A DNA stretch of 64,000 nucleotides from Avoscillospira_A sp052117125. GTDB taxonomy: Bacteria > Bacillota > Clostridia > Oscillospirales > Oscillospiraceae. Of this stretch, positions 35,653 through 43,955 are shown in pieces; position 1 is the stretch's first letter; each line of letters begins with the position of its first letter. The notes below the pieces were generated by a model that was not told the origin of the DNA, made no database searches, and saw only the letters and a program-made list of their open reading frames with translations. The stretch lies in assembly GCF_052117125.1 (NCBI RefSeq), contig NZ_JBQKJT010000014.1, positions 6,539-70,538 on the forward strand, in the 5' to 3' direction. The position numbers and the translations under genes were made by a program.

Positions 35653-36473
35653 AGAAACACGATCCGCAAATGGTCTTTGCGGTCACGCTGCTGGCTATCC
35701 TTCTGCTCTCCAATCTTCTGGCGCCTGTTCTGGCTCCCTACGATCCCAATGCCACCGATATGGCGGTGCGGCTGCAAGGGCCTTCTGTAGCCCATCCGTT
35801 GGGTACTGACGCCCTGGGACGGGACCTGTTCAGCCGGGTACTGTACGGCGGCCGGGCGTCGATTTTGGTGGCACTGGCCGCCACGGCCCTGTCTATGGCC
35901 TTTGGGATGTTGGTGGGTGTGCTGGGCGGATGGTTCGGCGGTGCGATAGATTGGATTACCACTGCCGCTGCCAATATCTTTCAAGGGCTTCCCGGCACTT
36001 GTCTCATGATCGCAATTGCCGGTATTTTGGGACCTGGTATCCCCAATCTATTGCTGGCTTTGGTGTTGACCAGCTGGGCTGGATTTTCCCGCATTGTCCG
36101 TACAGAGACACTCCGTATCCGAGAAGAATCCTATATAGAAGGGCTGCGGACGCTGGGAGCAGGAAACTGCCGTCTGTTGTGGCTGCATGTGATTCCGAAT
36201 ATGATGAGCAACATGGTGGTGCTATTTACCAGTCGGGTTGGGCGCTGTGTCCTGTCCATTGCTTCGCTCAGTTACCTGGGGCTGGGTATTCGTCCGCCTA
36301 CACCGGATTGGAGCGTGATGATCTCCGATGCCCGGCTGAACTACCGCAGCGCTCCGCACTTGATTATTGCGCCGGGCATGTGCATTTTTTTGCTGCTGCT
36401 GTCCATCAATCTGCTGGGAGATGCCTTGCGGAACCGACTGGACGTGCGCAGCCAGGAGGTACGCGATCTGTGA
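35649..36473 (+). CDS. ABC importer permease, DppC/NikC type
   Basis: 274 residues from the ATG at 35649, which overlaps the stop of the first permease. The N-terminal motif APYDPNATDMAVRLQGPS, then HPLGTDALGRDLFSRVLYGG, is characteristic of DppC/NikC. The coupling loop is ESYIEGLRTLGAGNCRLLW. Six membrane segments can be followed. It pairs with the preceding permease; its stop overlaps the GTG start of the ATPase gene. Confidence 0.9.
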   Translation: MKKHDPQMVFAVTLLAILLLSNLLAPVLAPYDPNATDMAVRLQGPSVAHPLGTDALGRDLFSRVLYGGRASILVALAATALSMAFGMLVGVLGGWFGGAIDWITTAAANIFQGLPGTCLMIAIAGILGPGIPNLLLALVLTSWAGFSRIVRTETLRIREESYIEGLRTLGAGNCRLLWLHVIPNMMSNMVVLFTSRVGRCVLSIASLSYLGLGIRPPTPDWSVMISDARLNYRSAPHLIIAPGMCIFLLLLSINLLGDALRNRLDVRSQEVRDL

Positions 36474-37396
36474 GGAACGGACTGCAATTTCATGACCTTT
36501 CTGTGACCTTCCGCTTGCCCAACACCGATATTCGGGCGGTGGATGGCGTCACAGCGGATTTTCCCGCCGGAACCATTACTGGTATTATCGGGGAAAGCGG
36601 CTGCGGAAAATCCGTGTTGGGCCTGGCCCTGCTGGGGCTGCTGCCTCCATATGCCCAGGTTGGCGGGAACATATATCTTGACGGCATGCCTTTGACAGCC
36701 CGGGACGCCCGACGCCGTTTGGGTACGGAAATCGGCCTGATCCCCCAAAATCCTGCCGATTCTCTGAATCCTGCCAGAACTATTGCAGCGCATTTGCTGG
36801 AGGCGCTGCTGCCGCGAAAGTTGTCCCGCCGGTCCGCTCTGGAACAGGCGAAGCAACTGTTGAATGCATTCGGTTTTTCCGCACCAGAACGGATTCTCCG
36901 GGCATATCCCCATGAGCTGTCCGGCGGAATGCAGCAGCGGGTACTGTGTGCCATTGGCTCTGCCTGTTCTCCCCGTTGGATTCTGGCGGATGAGCCGACC
37001 AAAGGTTTGGATCGGGACCTGCGGGGACAGGTACAGGAAACGCTGTTGTCATTAAAAAAACGTGGAGTGGAAAGTATGTTGGTAATCACCCATGATGTTC
37101 CTTTGGCGCAAGGGCTTTGTAACCAGGTGGCGGTGATGTATGCCGGCCAAATTTTGGAATTGGGGCCGGACGTATGGAACAGGCCTCTCCACCCGTATAC
37201 CCAAGCCTTTCTCCACGCCCTGCCGGAACATGGGTTTCAGCCTTTGCAGGGTGTGGCGCCCAAAGCCGGAGAACGACTGCCTGGCTGCCCATTCGCTCCA
37301 CGGTGCCCCCATGCCTCCGAACGTTGTCACCGAGAGCGTCCGGCGGCATATCACCCGCAGCCGGAGCAGATGGTGAGGTGTTTTCGATATGAATGA
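36470..37396 (+). CDS. ABC importer ATPase, DppD/NikD type; GTG start
   Basis: 308 residues from the GTG at 36470 (AGGAGGT ten bases upstream; GTGA overlap with the permease stop). Walker A GESGCGKS, signature LSGGMQQR, Walker B WILADEPTKGLD and the switch His in VITHD are all intact. The C-terminal oligopeptide/nickel extension has the PGCPFAPRCPHASERCH Cys cluster, which in this family can hold an iron-sulphur cluster. It should form a heterodimeric motor with the next protein. Confidence 0.9.
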   Translation: MRNGLQFHDLSVTFRLPNTDIRAVDGVTADFPAGTITGIIGESGCGKSVLGLALLGLLPPYAQVGGNIYLDGMPLTARDARRRLGTEIGLIPQNPADSLNPARTIAAHLLEALLPRKLSRRSALEQAKQLLNAFGFSAPERILRAYPHELSGGMQQRVLCAIGSACSPRWILADEPTKGLDRDLRGQVQETLLSLKKRGVESMLVITHDVPLAQGLCNQVAVMYAGQILELGPDVWNRPLHPYTQAFLHALPEHGFQPLQGVAPKAGERLPGCPFAPRCPHASERCHRERPAAYHPQPEQMVRCFRYE

Positions 37397-38063
37397 GATT
37401 ATTTTGGAGGGACGCCAGATCGAAAAGACCTTCCGGGGCGGTTTCGGCAGTCGGCCCCATCGGGCACTGGACGGAGTATCGATCCAACTGCACCGTGGTG
37501 AAACGCTGGGGCTCATGGGGCCTTCTGGCTGCGGTAAGAGTACGCTGGGCCGTATTTTGCTGCGGTTGATTGCACCAGATCAAGGCAGCATATTCTACTG
37601 CGGTGAGGAGATCACACATTGGCATGGCAAAGCGCTGCGCCCGTTTCGTAAGTCGGTGCAGTTGATTGCACAGCGGCCGGAAGCGTTTTTTGATCCTCGC
37701 CGTACGCTGATACAGAGTCTATTGGAACCGTTGGATATCTTCGGACTACCAAAGGAGCGGGAGCTTCTGTCAGGGCTGCTGGAGCAGGTCAAGCTGACAG
37801 AGGAACTGCTGAGCCGTTACCCGCACCAAGTTAGCGGCGGTGAGATCCAGAGGCTAAGCTTGTGCCGCGCGCTGCTGCTGCAGCCGAAAGTGCTGATTCT
37901 GGATGAACCGACCTCCATGTTGGACATCTCTGTGCAAGCTCAGATTTTGCAGATCCTACGAGAGCTACGGGAACGGCACGGTTTGTCATACTTGTTTATC
38001 ACCCATGACCGCGAGGTGGCAGAGTACCTTTGCGATCGTATACAACCCATGATTGCCCATTGA
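37389..38063 (+). CDS. ABC importer ATPase, DppF/NikE type
   Basis: 224 residues. Walker A GPSGCGKST, signature VSGGEIQR, Walker B VLILDEPTSMLD and switch FITHD are present. It is shorter than typical DppF (about 320) because the C-terminal Cys-cluster domain is missing; it ends soon after the switch region. Its start overlaps the preceding gene by eight bases. It closes the operon, with a strong terminator 65 bases downstream. Confidence 0.88.
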   Translation: MNEIILEGRQIEKTFRGGFGSRPHRALDGVSIQLHRGETLGLMGPSGCGKSTLGRILLRLIAPDQGSIFYCGEEITHWHGKALRPFRKSVQLIAQRPEAFFDPRRTLIQSLLEPLDIFGLPKERELLSGLLEQVKLTEELLSRYPHQVSGGEIQRLSLCRALLLQPKVLILDEPTSMLDISVQAQILQILRELRERHGLSYLFITHDREVAEYLCDRIQPMIAH

Positions 38064-38128
38064 TTCAAAATGATACTATGGCATAGTTTTTTGCTATTTT
38101 TTCAGTTGAAGTCGTTTGTAGACGCAAA

Positions 38129-38171
38129 AAAATCCTGTGGAACAAGATGTACACTTGTTCCACAGGATTTT
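38129..38171. terminator. Bidirectional intrinsic terminator
   Basis: A perfect 18-bp stem (AAAATCCTGTGGAACAAG at 38129-38146, complement at 38154-38171) with A- and T-rich flanks on both sides. It serves the importer operon on the plus strand and the ZIP remnant on the minus strand. Confidence 0.85.
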
Positions 38172-38190
38172 GCATATAGTGTCAGATGGC

Positions 38191-38510
38191 TTATAAGAAC
38201 AGGAGCAAACTGATAGCCATGACCACCATACCGGAGATCAGGCCGTAAATGGACAGATGATGTTCGCCGTATTCCCGGGCGGCGGGCAGCAACTCATCAA
38301 AAGAAATAAACACCATAATGCCGGCCACACCGGCAAACAGCAGTCCAAAGACTGTATCGCTCATGATGGGACGCAGTACCAGCCAACCCAGCAGAGCGCC
38401 CAACGGCTCGGCCAGACCCGACAGGAAAGAGTAAGCAAAGGCTTTGGAGCGGGAACCGGTGGCTTGGTAGATGGGAACCGATACGGCAAGCCGTGCGGAG
38501 GTAGCTGCGA
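38191..38510 (-). pseudogene. ZIP family metal transporter, C-terminal fragment
   Basis: The recognisable part (AVSVPIYQATGSRSKAFAYS, GLAEPLGALLGW, GVAGIMVFISFDELLPAARE, YGLISGMVVMAISLLLF) matches the last four membrane helices of ZupT-like ZIP transporters, including the metal-binding SGLAEP segment. The usual HNIPEG helix is missing: the sequence upstream of AVSVP does not match, and the frame soon enters the next gene on the other strand. The break lies near 38510. Such transporters take up zinc, iron, manganese or cobalt. The fragment should be non-functional. Confidence 0.7.
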
Positions 38511-38575
38511 TGCTGATGCGAATGATGCCGCTGTTGACTTGATCATGAGTGGAGCAAGATAAAGGAGCGATGCGT

Positions 38576-40210
38576 ATGAAACGACAATTGAAACGGATTT
38601 TGGGAGCAGCGTTGTCGCTGACTTTGCTGTTAGGGTTGGCCCTGCCATCTGCTGCGGCAAAACCAGAATTGCAGACTGCCATGGAAACCAGCACAGCCTA
38701 CATGCTGCGCACCGTCCAGGAGCCCCAAGTGGGCTCCGTGGGCGGGGAGTGGGCCGTGATCGGTCTGGCACGCAGTGGCTGCGATGTGCCGCAATCTTAC
38801 TGGGACCAGTATTATAATACAGTAGAGGACTATGTGGAGGACCACAAAGGCAATCTCCACGATAAAAAATATACAGAGTATTCCCGTGTGATCGTGGCCC
38901 TCACCGCCATTGGCGCCAACCCTGCTGATGTGGCAGGTTATAATCTGCTCACGCCTTTGGGAGACTTTGATAAGACCATCTGGCAAGGCATCAACGGTCC
39001 CATATGGGCGCTGATTGCTTTGGATTCCGGCAACTATGCCATGCCTCAAAATGACAAAGCTGCCACCCAGGCCACACGACAGATGTATGTGGATGAAATT
39101 CTTTCGCGGCAGCTGGAGGACGGCGGTTGGAATCTAACGGACAAAGGCGGAGATGGTCAAAGCGATCCGGATATCACCGGCATGGCGCTGCAGGCTCTGG
39201 CTGGTTATCAGGATCAGGCCAATGTACGGCAGGCCATTGATCGGGCATTGACGTGTTTAAGCAATCTGCAGGAGAGCGATGGCGGCTACGCCAGTCACAA
39301 TACCAGCAGTTCCGAGAGCGTTGTACAAGTGATCGTTGGCTTGTGCGCCCTGGGAATCGATTTGCAGGATGCTCGTTTTGTAAAAAATGGCCATACTTTG
39401 CTGGATAATTTGCTCAGTTATCAAAATCAAGATGGAAGCTTCCTGCATACCTCTGCCGGTGGTGGAGACAATCAGATGGCCAGCGAGCAAGGTCTCTATG
39501 GCCTGGTGGCGGCCCAGCGGGCTGTTACCGGAAAGAGCGCCCTTTACGAGATGAATGATGTGACAATCCATGTTACTGGTGTAACAGTGGAAACGATCGG
39601 TCTACCTGGTAAGCACGCCGATGTCAAACCGGTGCCCGTCAGCGGCAGCGTCTCCTTTGCCGATGTGACCGGCCATACCAACCAGAAGGCCATTGAGGAT
39701 CTGGCGTCCCGGGGCATCATCAACGGCAAGGGCGAAAACCGCTTCGATCCCAATGCCACCATGACCCGTGCGGAGTTTGCCGCCATCATCGTGCGGTCCT
39801 TAGGGCTGACGCCCAAGGCTACCAATGCCTTTACCGATGTGGCCGCCGATGCATGGTATGCCGGTTATGTGGGCACTGCCTATTCCTACGGTATCATCAC
39901 CGGCGTTGGCAGCGGACGCTTCAATCCGAGCGGTACGATCACCCGGCAGGAAGCAGCTGTCATGGTGGCCCGTGCTGCCAAGCTTTGCGGCATGGATACG
40001 GAACTGGAAAACTACGAAATTCTCAATACACTGGCCCAGTTTACCGACTATGTGACCGTTGCTCAGTGGGCCCAGGAGAGCCTTGCCTTCTGCTATGGTG
40101 AAGATATCCTCGATCAGAGTGATCTGAATGTAGAGCCTAACCGTGCCATCCTGCGGTGTGAGATCGCCGAGATGCTGCATCGGATGCTGGGCAGCGCCAA
40201 GCTGCTGTAA
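38576..40210 (+). CDS. SLH-anchored alpha-barrel protein, likely corrinoid-binding (intrinsic-factor-like N-domain)
   Basis: 544 residues from the ATG at 38576 (AAAGGAG eight bases upstream). Signal peptide about 1-26. Residues 30-330 form the alpha6/alpha6 toroid of squalene-cyclase/prenyltransferase-repeat proteins, with repeated QLEDGGWN, ESDGGYAS and NQDGSFLHT turns. This is also the N-domain fold of eukaryotic intrinsic factor and transcobalamin. Three SLH repeats follow (FADVTGHTNQKAIEDLASRG, FTDVAADAWYAGYVG), tethering it to the S-layer polymer. The next gene encodes the other half of the transcobalamin architecture (DUF4430), and an ECF transporter follows. Corrinoid capture at the surface is inferred from this set. 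No terpene-cyclase DxDD motif is present. Confidence 0.75.
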   Translation: MKRQLKRILGAALSLTLLLGLALPSAAAKPELQTAMETSTAYMLRTVQEPQVGSVGGEWAVIGLARSGCDVPQSYWDQYYNTVEDYVEDHKGNLHDKKYTEYSRVIVALTAIGANPADVAGYNLLTPLGDFDKTIWQGINGPIWALIALDSGNYAMPQNDKAATQATRQMYVDEILSRQLEDGGWNLTDKGGDGQSDPDITGMALQALAGYQDQANVRQAIDRALTCLSNLQESDGGYASHNTSSSESVVQVIVGLCALGIDLQDARFVKNGHTLLDNLLSYQNQDGSFLHTSAGGGDNQMASEQGLYGLVAAQRAVTGKSALYEMNDVTIHVTGVTVETIGLPGKHADVKPVPVSGSVSFADVTGHTNQKAIEDLASRGIINGKGENRFDPNATMTRAEFAAIIVRSLGLTPKATNAFTDVAADAWYAGYVGTAYSYGIITGVGSGRFNPSGTITRQEAAVMVARAAKLCGMDTELENYEILNTLAQFTDYVTVAQWAQESLAFCYGEDILDQSDLNVEPNRAILRCEIAEMLHRMLGSAKLL

Positions 40211-40223
40211 GGAGAATCCTGCA

Positions 40224-41144
40224 ATGTGGTGGAAACAGCATAAATGGAAAGTCCTTGCACCGCTTTTAATCGTCGCGGTGCTGGTCGGCGCGTTCTGGTA
40301 CGGCGGCAACGCGCCCGGCGCACGGGGCTGGACCGTTGCTGCCAATGAGACAGCCCAGTCTGCACCGAAAGACGATGTTCAGGAGATTGTAAAGCCGGTG
40401 CAGATGGAGAAGCCCACAGTGGCGGAACCGGTACCGGAAGGACCAATAGAAGCGGAAAAGCAGGAAGCTCCTGCATCAGCGGAGGAGCCGAAGGAAGAAC
40501 CGACGGTCACGGCGCCTGAGCAGCCCACAGCCCCAGAACAGACTGCGGCTCCGACCACTTCCCAACAGCAGGAGCAGGAACAACCGAAACCGGCCCAAGT
40601 GGAAGAGCAGCCGGAGATGGTCATTGACCCAGAGACGGGAAAGGATCAGTATTTGACTGACCCAGTGCCGGAAGGCAAGCCGCTGCCGGTGGAACCGCAG
40701 GATGTGACGATTGGCACAACGGCATACAGCTGCACCATTTCCATCTCCTGCGCTACCATTCTGGACAATCTGGACCTCTGTGCTCCGGAGAAGAAGGAAC
40801 TGGTGCCGGAGGATGGCTGGATTCTGGAGCCCATGACCGTCACTTTCTATGAGGGAGAAAGTGTCTTTAACGTGCTGCAGCGCACCTGTAAGCAGCAAAA
40901 AATCCATATGGAGGTTGAGGACACACCCATGTATAACTCTGCCTATATCGAAGGCATTCATAACCTCTATGAATTCGATGTGGGCGAGCTGTCCGGCTGG
41001 ATGTACAGCGTCAACGACTGGTTCCCCAACTATGGATGCAGCCGCTATCAGCTGCAAGACGGTGATGTCGTCGAGTGGGTCTACACCTGTGACCTGGGTG
41101 AAGATGTCGGGCGGGGCTTTACGGAGAACAGAGGAGCGAACTGA
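40224..41144 (+). CDS. Membrane-anchored DUF4430 protein (transcobalamin C-domain-like)
   Basis: 306 residues from the ATG at 40224 (GGAGAAT site). One N-terminal membrane helix (VLAPLLIVAVLVGAFWYGG) acts as an anchor. Residues 45-160 are a Pro/Glu/Gln-rich spacer suited to crossing the wall. The C-terminal 130 residues are a DUF4430 domain: YSCTISISCATILDNLD, EGESVFNVLQRTCKQQKI, GELSGWMYSVNDWFPNYGCS and the closing LQDGDVVEWVY. DUF4430 corresponds to the beta domain of vertebrate B12 carriers. Sitting between the alpha-barrel protein and ECF T gene, it probably hands the ligand to the membrane transporter. Confidence 0.78.
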   Translation: MWWKQHKWKVLAPLLIVAVLVGAFWYGGNAPGARGWTVAANETAQSAPKDDVQEIVKPVQMEKPTVAEPVPEGPIEAEKQEAPASAEEPKEEPTVTAPEQPTAPEQTAAPTTSQQQEQEQPKPAQVEEQPEMVIDPETGKDQYLTDPVPEGKPLPVEPQDVTIGTTAYSCTISISCATILDNLDLCAPEKKELVPEDGWILEPMTVTFYEGESVFNVLQRTCKQQKIHMEVEDTPMYNSAYIEGIHNLYEFDVGELSGWMYSVNDWFPNYGCSRYQLQDGDVVEWVYTCDLGEDVGRGFTENRGAN

Positions 41145-41146
41145 CC

Positions 41147-42052
41147 ATGCGGAACAGGGATGCGTTTTCCAGCTGTCACCCAGTCATCAATTTTTTGTAT
41201 TTTGCTTTGGTCCTGATGGTGACCATGTTTTGCCTGCATCCCGTCATTTTGGGGATCTCTTTAGTCGGCAGCGTGGTCTATGCGGTGTACCTTAACGGTC
41301 AGCGGGCGGTGCGGTTTTCTCTGGCCTTTCTCCTGCCGATGATGGTGCTGACTCTGGTGGTCAATCCGGCCTTCAATCATCAGGGTGTCACCATCCTGAC
41401 CTACCTGCCGACAGGCAATCCACTGACGTTGGAGAGCATCCTCTACGGCGTTTCGGCCGCCGCCATGCTGGCGGCGGTCATCTCCTGGTTTTCCTGCTAT
41501 ACGGCGGTGATGACCTCGGATAAATTTGTGTATCTCTTCGGCAGAGTGATTCCGGCCCTTTCTCTGGTGCTGTCCATGACGCTGCGCTTTGTACCCAAGT
41601 TCAAGGCACAGCTCCATGTGGTCAGTGAGTCCCAGCGATGTGTGGGCCGGGATGTGTCCGACGGCAGTCTCCTGCGGCGGGTCCGCAACGCGGTGACTAT
41701 CTTCTCCATCATGGTCACCTGGGCGCTGGAGAATGCCATTGAGACAGCGGACAGTATGAAAAGCCGCGGCTACGGTTTGCCCGGCAGAACGGCGTTCTCC
41801 ATCTATCGCTTTGATGACCGGGATAAGACGATTCTGCTGTGGTTTTGCTGCTGCGGCATCGTTCTTGGCTGGGGAGCGTTGACAGGCGGCCTTTCCTGGC
41901 GGTATTATCCAACCATAAAGGGCGCGTCGCTGACGCCGGTGACAATCTGCCTGCTGCTATTTTGGGCAGGACTGTGTCTGACACCGGTGGTCATCAATGT
42001 CCATGCAGACCGTGTGTGGCGTGCGCTGCATTGTGAGGAGGCCGTAAAATGA
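41147..42052 (+). CDS. ecfT: ECF transporter T component
   Basis: 301 residues; GGAGCGAACTGACC precedes the ATG. About seven hydrophobic segments are seen. The cytoplasmic coupling helices carry LRFVPKFKAQ and DSMKSRGYGLPGRT; the second is the Ala/Ser-Arg-Gly coupling motif of the CbiQ/EcfT family that contacts the ATPases. It starts three bases after the DUF4430 gene and its stop overlaps the next start (ATGA). It couples ATP hydrolysis to toppling of the S component encoded within the downstream fusion protein. Confidence 0.88.
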   Translation: MRNRDAFSSCHPVINFLYFALVLMVTMFCLHPVILGISLVGSVVYAVYLNGQRAVRFSLAFLLPMMVLTLVVNPAFNHQGVTILTYLPTGNPLTLESILYGVSAAAMLAAVISWFSCYTAVMTSDKFVYLFGRVIPALSLVLSMTLRFVPKFKAQLHVVSESQRCVGRDVSDGSLLRRVRNAVTIFSIMVTWALENAIETADSMKSRGYGLPGRTAFSIYRFDDRDKTILLWFCCCGIVLGWGALTGGLSWRYYPTIKGASLTPVTICLLLFWAGLCLTPVVINVHADRVWRALHCEEAVK

Positions 42053-43032
42053 TTCAGAGTATGAGTCTGCCGCTCTATTCTGGCACACTGGGGGAGTATC
42101 GTGACTGGGCAGATCTGCAACAGGAAATACAGGATCTGAGCTGTGATGGAATTGAGGCCATATGGAGTGGAGAAGAGGTTCCGGAGGATATCCCGGCGGG
42201 CCTGGTACAGGGATATCACCTGATTTTCTTCCACGATTGGGTAGACCTGTGGAATGGGAATTGGTCGGCGCTAAAGGAGAAATACGGCTCTCTGGCTCAG
42301 GCTACCGCCATATACGGTGGTCTGAGTCGGGAGACGCTGCTGCGCCAGTACCGTGAAGACCTGGAACGGGCCGAGCGGCTGGGGGCGCAATATGTGGTGT
42401 TCCATGTGTCGGATGTCTCGATGGAAGAGTGCTTTACCTATCGGTTTTCCCACAGCAACGATCAAGTCATCACTGCTGCCCTGGAGCTGATCAATGAATT
42501 GCTGACGGGAAAGCAGTGGACCTTTGTCTTCCTGGTGGAAAATCAGTGGTGGCCCGGTTTTACCTTTACCGAACCCAGTCAGACCCAGCGATTGCTGGAT
42601 GGTATTCACTATGCCAATAAAGGTATCCTGTTGGATACCGGTCATTTGATGAATTGCTGTGCCGAGCTGCAAAATCAGGCAGAGGGGGCCGCCTATATCA
42701 GCGCCATACTGGACCGTCACGGCAGTCTCTGCTCCATGATTCGCGGTATTCACTTTCACCAGTCTCTCAGCGGCAGCTATGTCAAAAGCCATACCGGCCG
42801 GCTGCCGAAAGCATGGCCGGCATCCTTTGAAGAACGCTTTGCCGTCAATTATGCCCATGTGCTGCAAATTGACCAGCACCAGCCCTGGACGGACGCTGCC
42901 ATATTGCCCGTTCTGGAGCGGATCAAACCGGCATGGCTGACCCATGAATTGACGTCCCGCACCCGGGAGAAACGGGCAAGTGCCATTGCTGTTCAGCAGG
43001 CGCTGCTCCAAAAGAAAGAGAGTGATCCATGA
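42049..43032 (+). CDS. TIM-barrel protein of the sugar isomerase / AP endonuclease superfamily, possible corrinoid-remodelling enzyme
   Basis: 327 residues, translationally coupled to ecfT (ATGA) and to the ATPase gene (ATGA). The barrel pattern is visible: a LSCDGIEAIW strand, RLGAQYVVFHVSDVSMEE, TFVFLVENQWWPG with an acidic residue at a strand end, GILLDTGHLMNC and MIRGIHFHQSL, giving the Glu/Asp/His metal-site positions of xylose-isomerase-like enzymes. The family includes CbiR, which hydrolyses the nucleotide loop of cobamides for remodelling. Lying inside a corrinoid-uptake operon, a CbiR-like role is attractive. The superfamily call is firm, but the specific activity is a hypothesis. 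Confidence 0.7.
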   Translation: MIQSMSLPLYSGTLGEYRDWADLQQEIQDLSCDGIEAIWSGEEVPEDIPAGLVQGYHLIFFHDWVDLWNGNWSALKEKYGSLAQATAIYGGLSRETLLRQYREDLERAERLGAQYVVFHVSDVSMEECFTYRFSHSNDQVITAALELINELLTGKQWTFVFLVENQWWPGFTFTEPSQTQRLLDGIHYANKGILLDTGHLMNCCAELQNQAEGAAYISAILDRHGSLCSMIRGIHFHQSLSGSYVKSHTGRLPKAWPASFEERFAVNYAHVLQIDQHQPWTDAAILPVLERIKPAWLTHELTSRTREKRASAIAVQQALLQKKESDP

Positions 43033-43955
43033 CAGATACCATTGTAATCGAAGACCTTTGTTTTTCCTATCCGGAACAGCCTGGGACTATTTTGCAGCAT
43101 TTGACTCTGACGGTCCGGCGAGGAGAGTTTCTGGTGCTCTGTGGTCCCTCCGGCTGCGGAAAATCCACGCTGCTGCGGCAGCTGAAAACGGTGCTTGCAC
43201 CCCATGGACGCCGGAGCGGCACCATTCTTTTTGAAGGACAGCCACTGGATTCTATGGACCAGCGGCAGCAGGCGGAGCGAATCGGCTTTGTCCAGCAGAG
43301 CCCCGACAACCAGATCGTCACCGATAAGGTCTGGCATGAGCTGGCCTTTGGCCTGGAAAGTCTGGGCTATGAGACGCCGGTGATCCGACAGCGGGTGGCG
43401 GAAATGGCGGCCTTTTTCGGTATCGAAAGCTGGTTCTATAAAAACGTGACGGAACTGTCCGGCGGACAGAAACAGCTGCTCAACCTAGCATCTGTCATGC
43501 ATGGCCATGCAGCCTTCGGTGCTGATCCTCGACGAGCCAACATCCCAGCTGGACCCAATCGCGGCATCGGACTTTCTGGCCACGCTGGGACGCATCAACC
43601 GAGAGTTGGGCACCACCATCCTTCTGACGGAGCACCGACTGAAAGATGCCTTCCCTCTGGCCACTCGTGTGGCGGTGATGGAGCAAGGACGGCTCCTTTG
43701 CAGCGGCACGCCTGCCGAGGTGGGGGAGGCTCTGCGGGAAAAGGGTCATGCCATGTTTCTGGCCATGCCCACGGCCATGCGGGTGTGGGCGGCGGTGGAG
43801 CAGGTGGGACCCTGCCCAGTCACCGTCCGGGAAGGCAAGGACTGGCTGGCAGCCTATGGTACGGCCCATCCTCTGGGCACGCTGCCGCCGGAACCAACCA
43901 GAACCTATCCGGAAGAACCGGTTCTGGAAGCGTCGGAGCTGTGGTTCAAGTATGA
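43029..43955 (+). CDS. ECF ATPase-ATPase-S fusion, 5' part up to a frameshift
   Basis: The frame encodes a normal EcfA start: LCFSYPEQPG, Walker A GPSGCGKST, Q-loop FVQQSPDNQIV and signature LSGGQKQ, ending at LASVM (43499). After that the frame continues with nonsense (HGHAAFGADPRRANIPAG) to a stop at 43955. The missing Walker B and switch of this same ATPase domain lie in the next frame from 43501. The cause is a tandem CATG duplication at 43496-43503; removing one copy joins the frames into one protein of about 879 residues. It could be a real mutation or a sequencing error. Confidence 0.75.
   Translation: MTDTIVIEDLCFSYPEQPGTILQHLTLTVRRGEFLVLCGPSGCGKSTLLRQLKTVLAPHGRRSGTILFEGQPLDSMDQRQQAERIGFVQQSPDNQIVTDKVWHELAFGLESLGYETPVIRQRVAEMAAFFGIESWFYKNVTELSGGQKQLLNLASVMHGHAAFGADPRRANIPAGPNRGIGLSGHAGTHQPRVGHHHPSDGAPTERCLPSGHSCGGDGARTAPLQRHACRGGGGSAGKGSCHVSGHAHGHAGVGGGGAGGTLPSHRPGRQGLAGSLWYGPSSGHAAAGTNQNLSGRTGSGSVGAVVQV

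Noticed and set aside
38534..38563. TTGACT..GATAAA pair as a promoter for the alpha-barrel gene
   Set aside because: The -10 would overlap the ribosome site, leaving no leader; a leaderless start is not supported.
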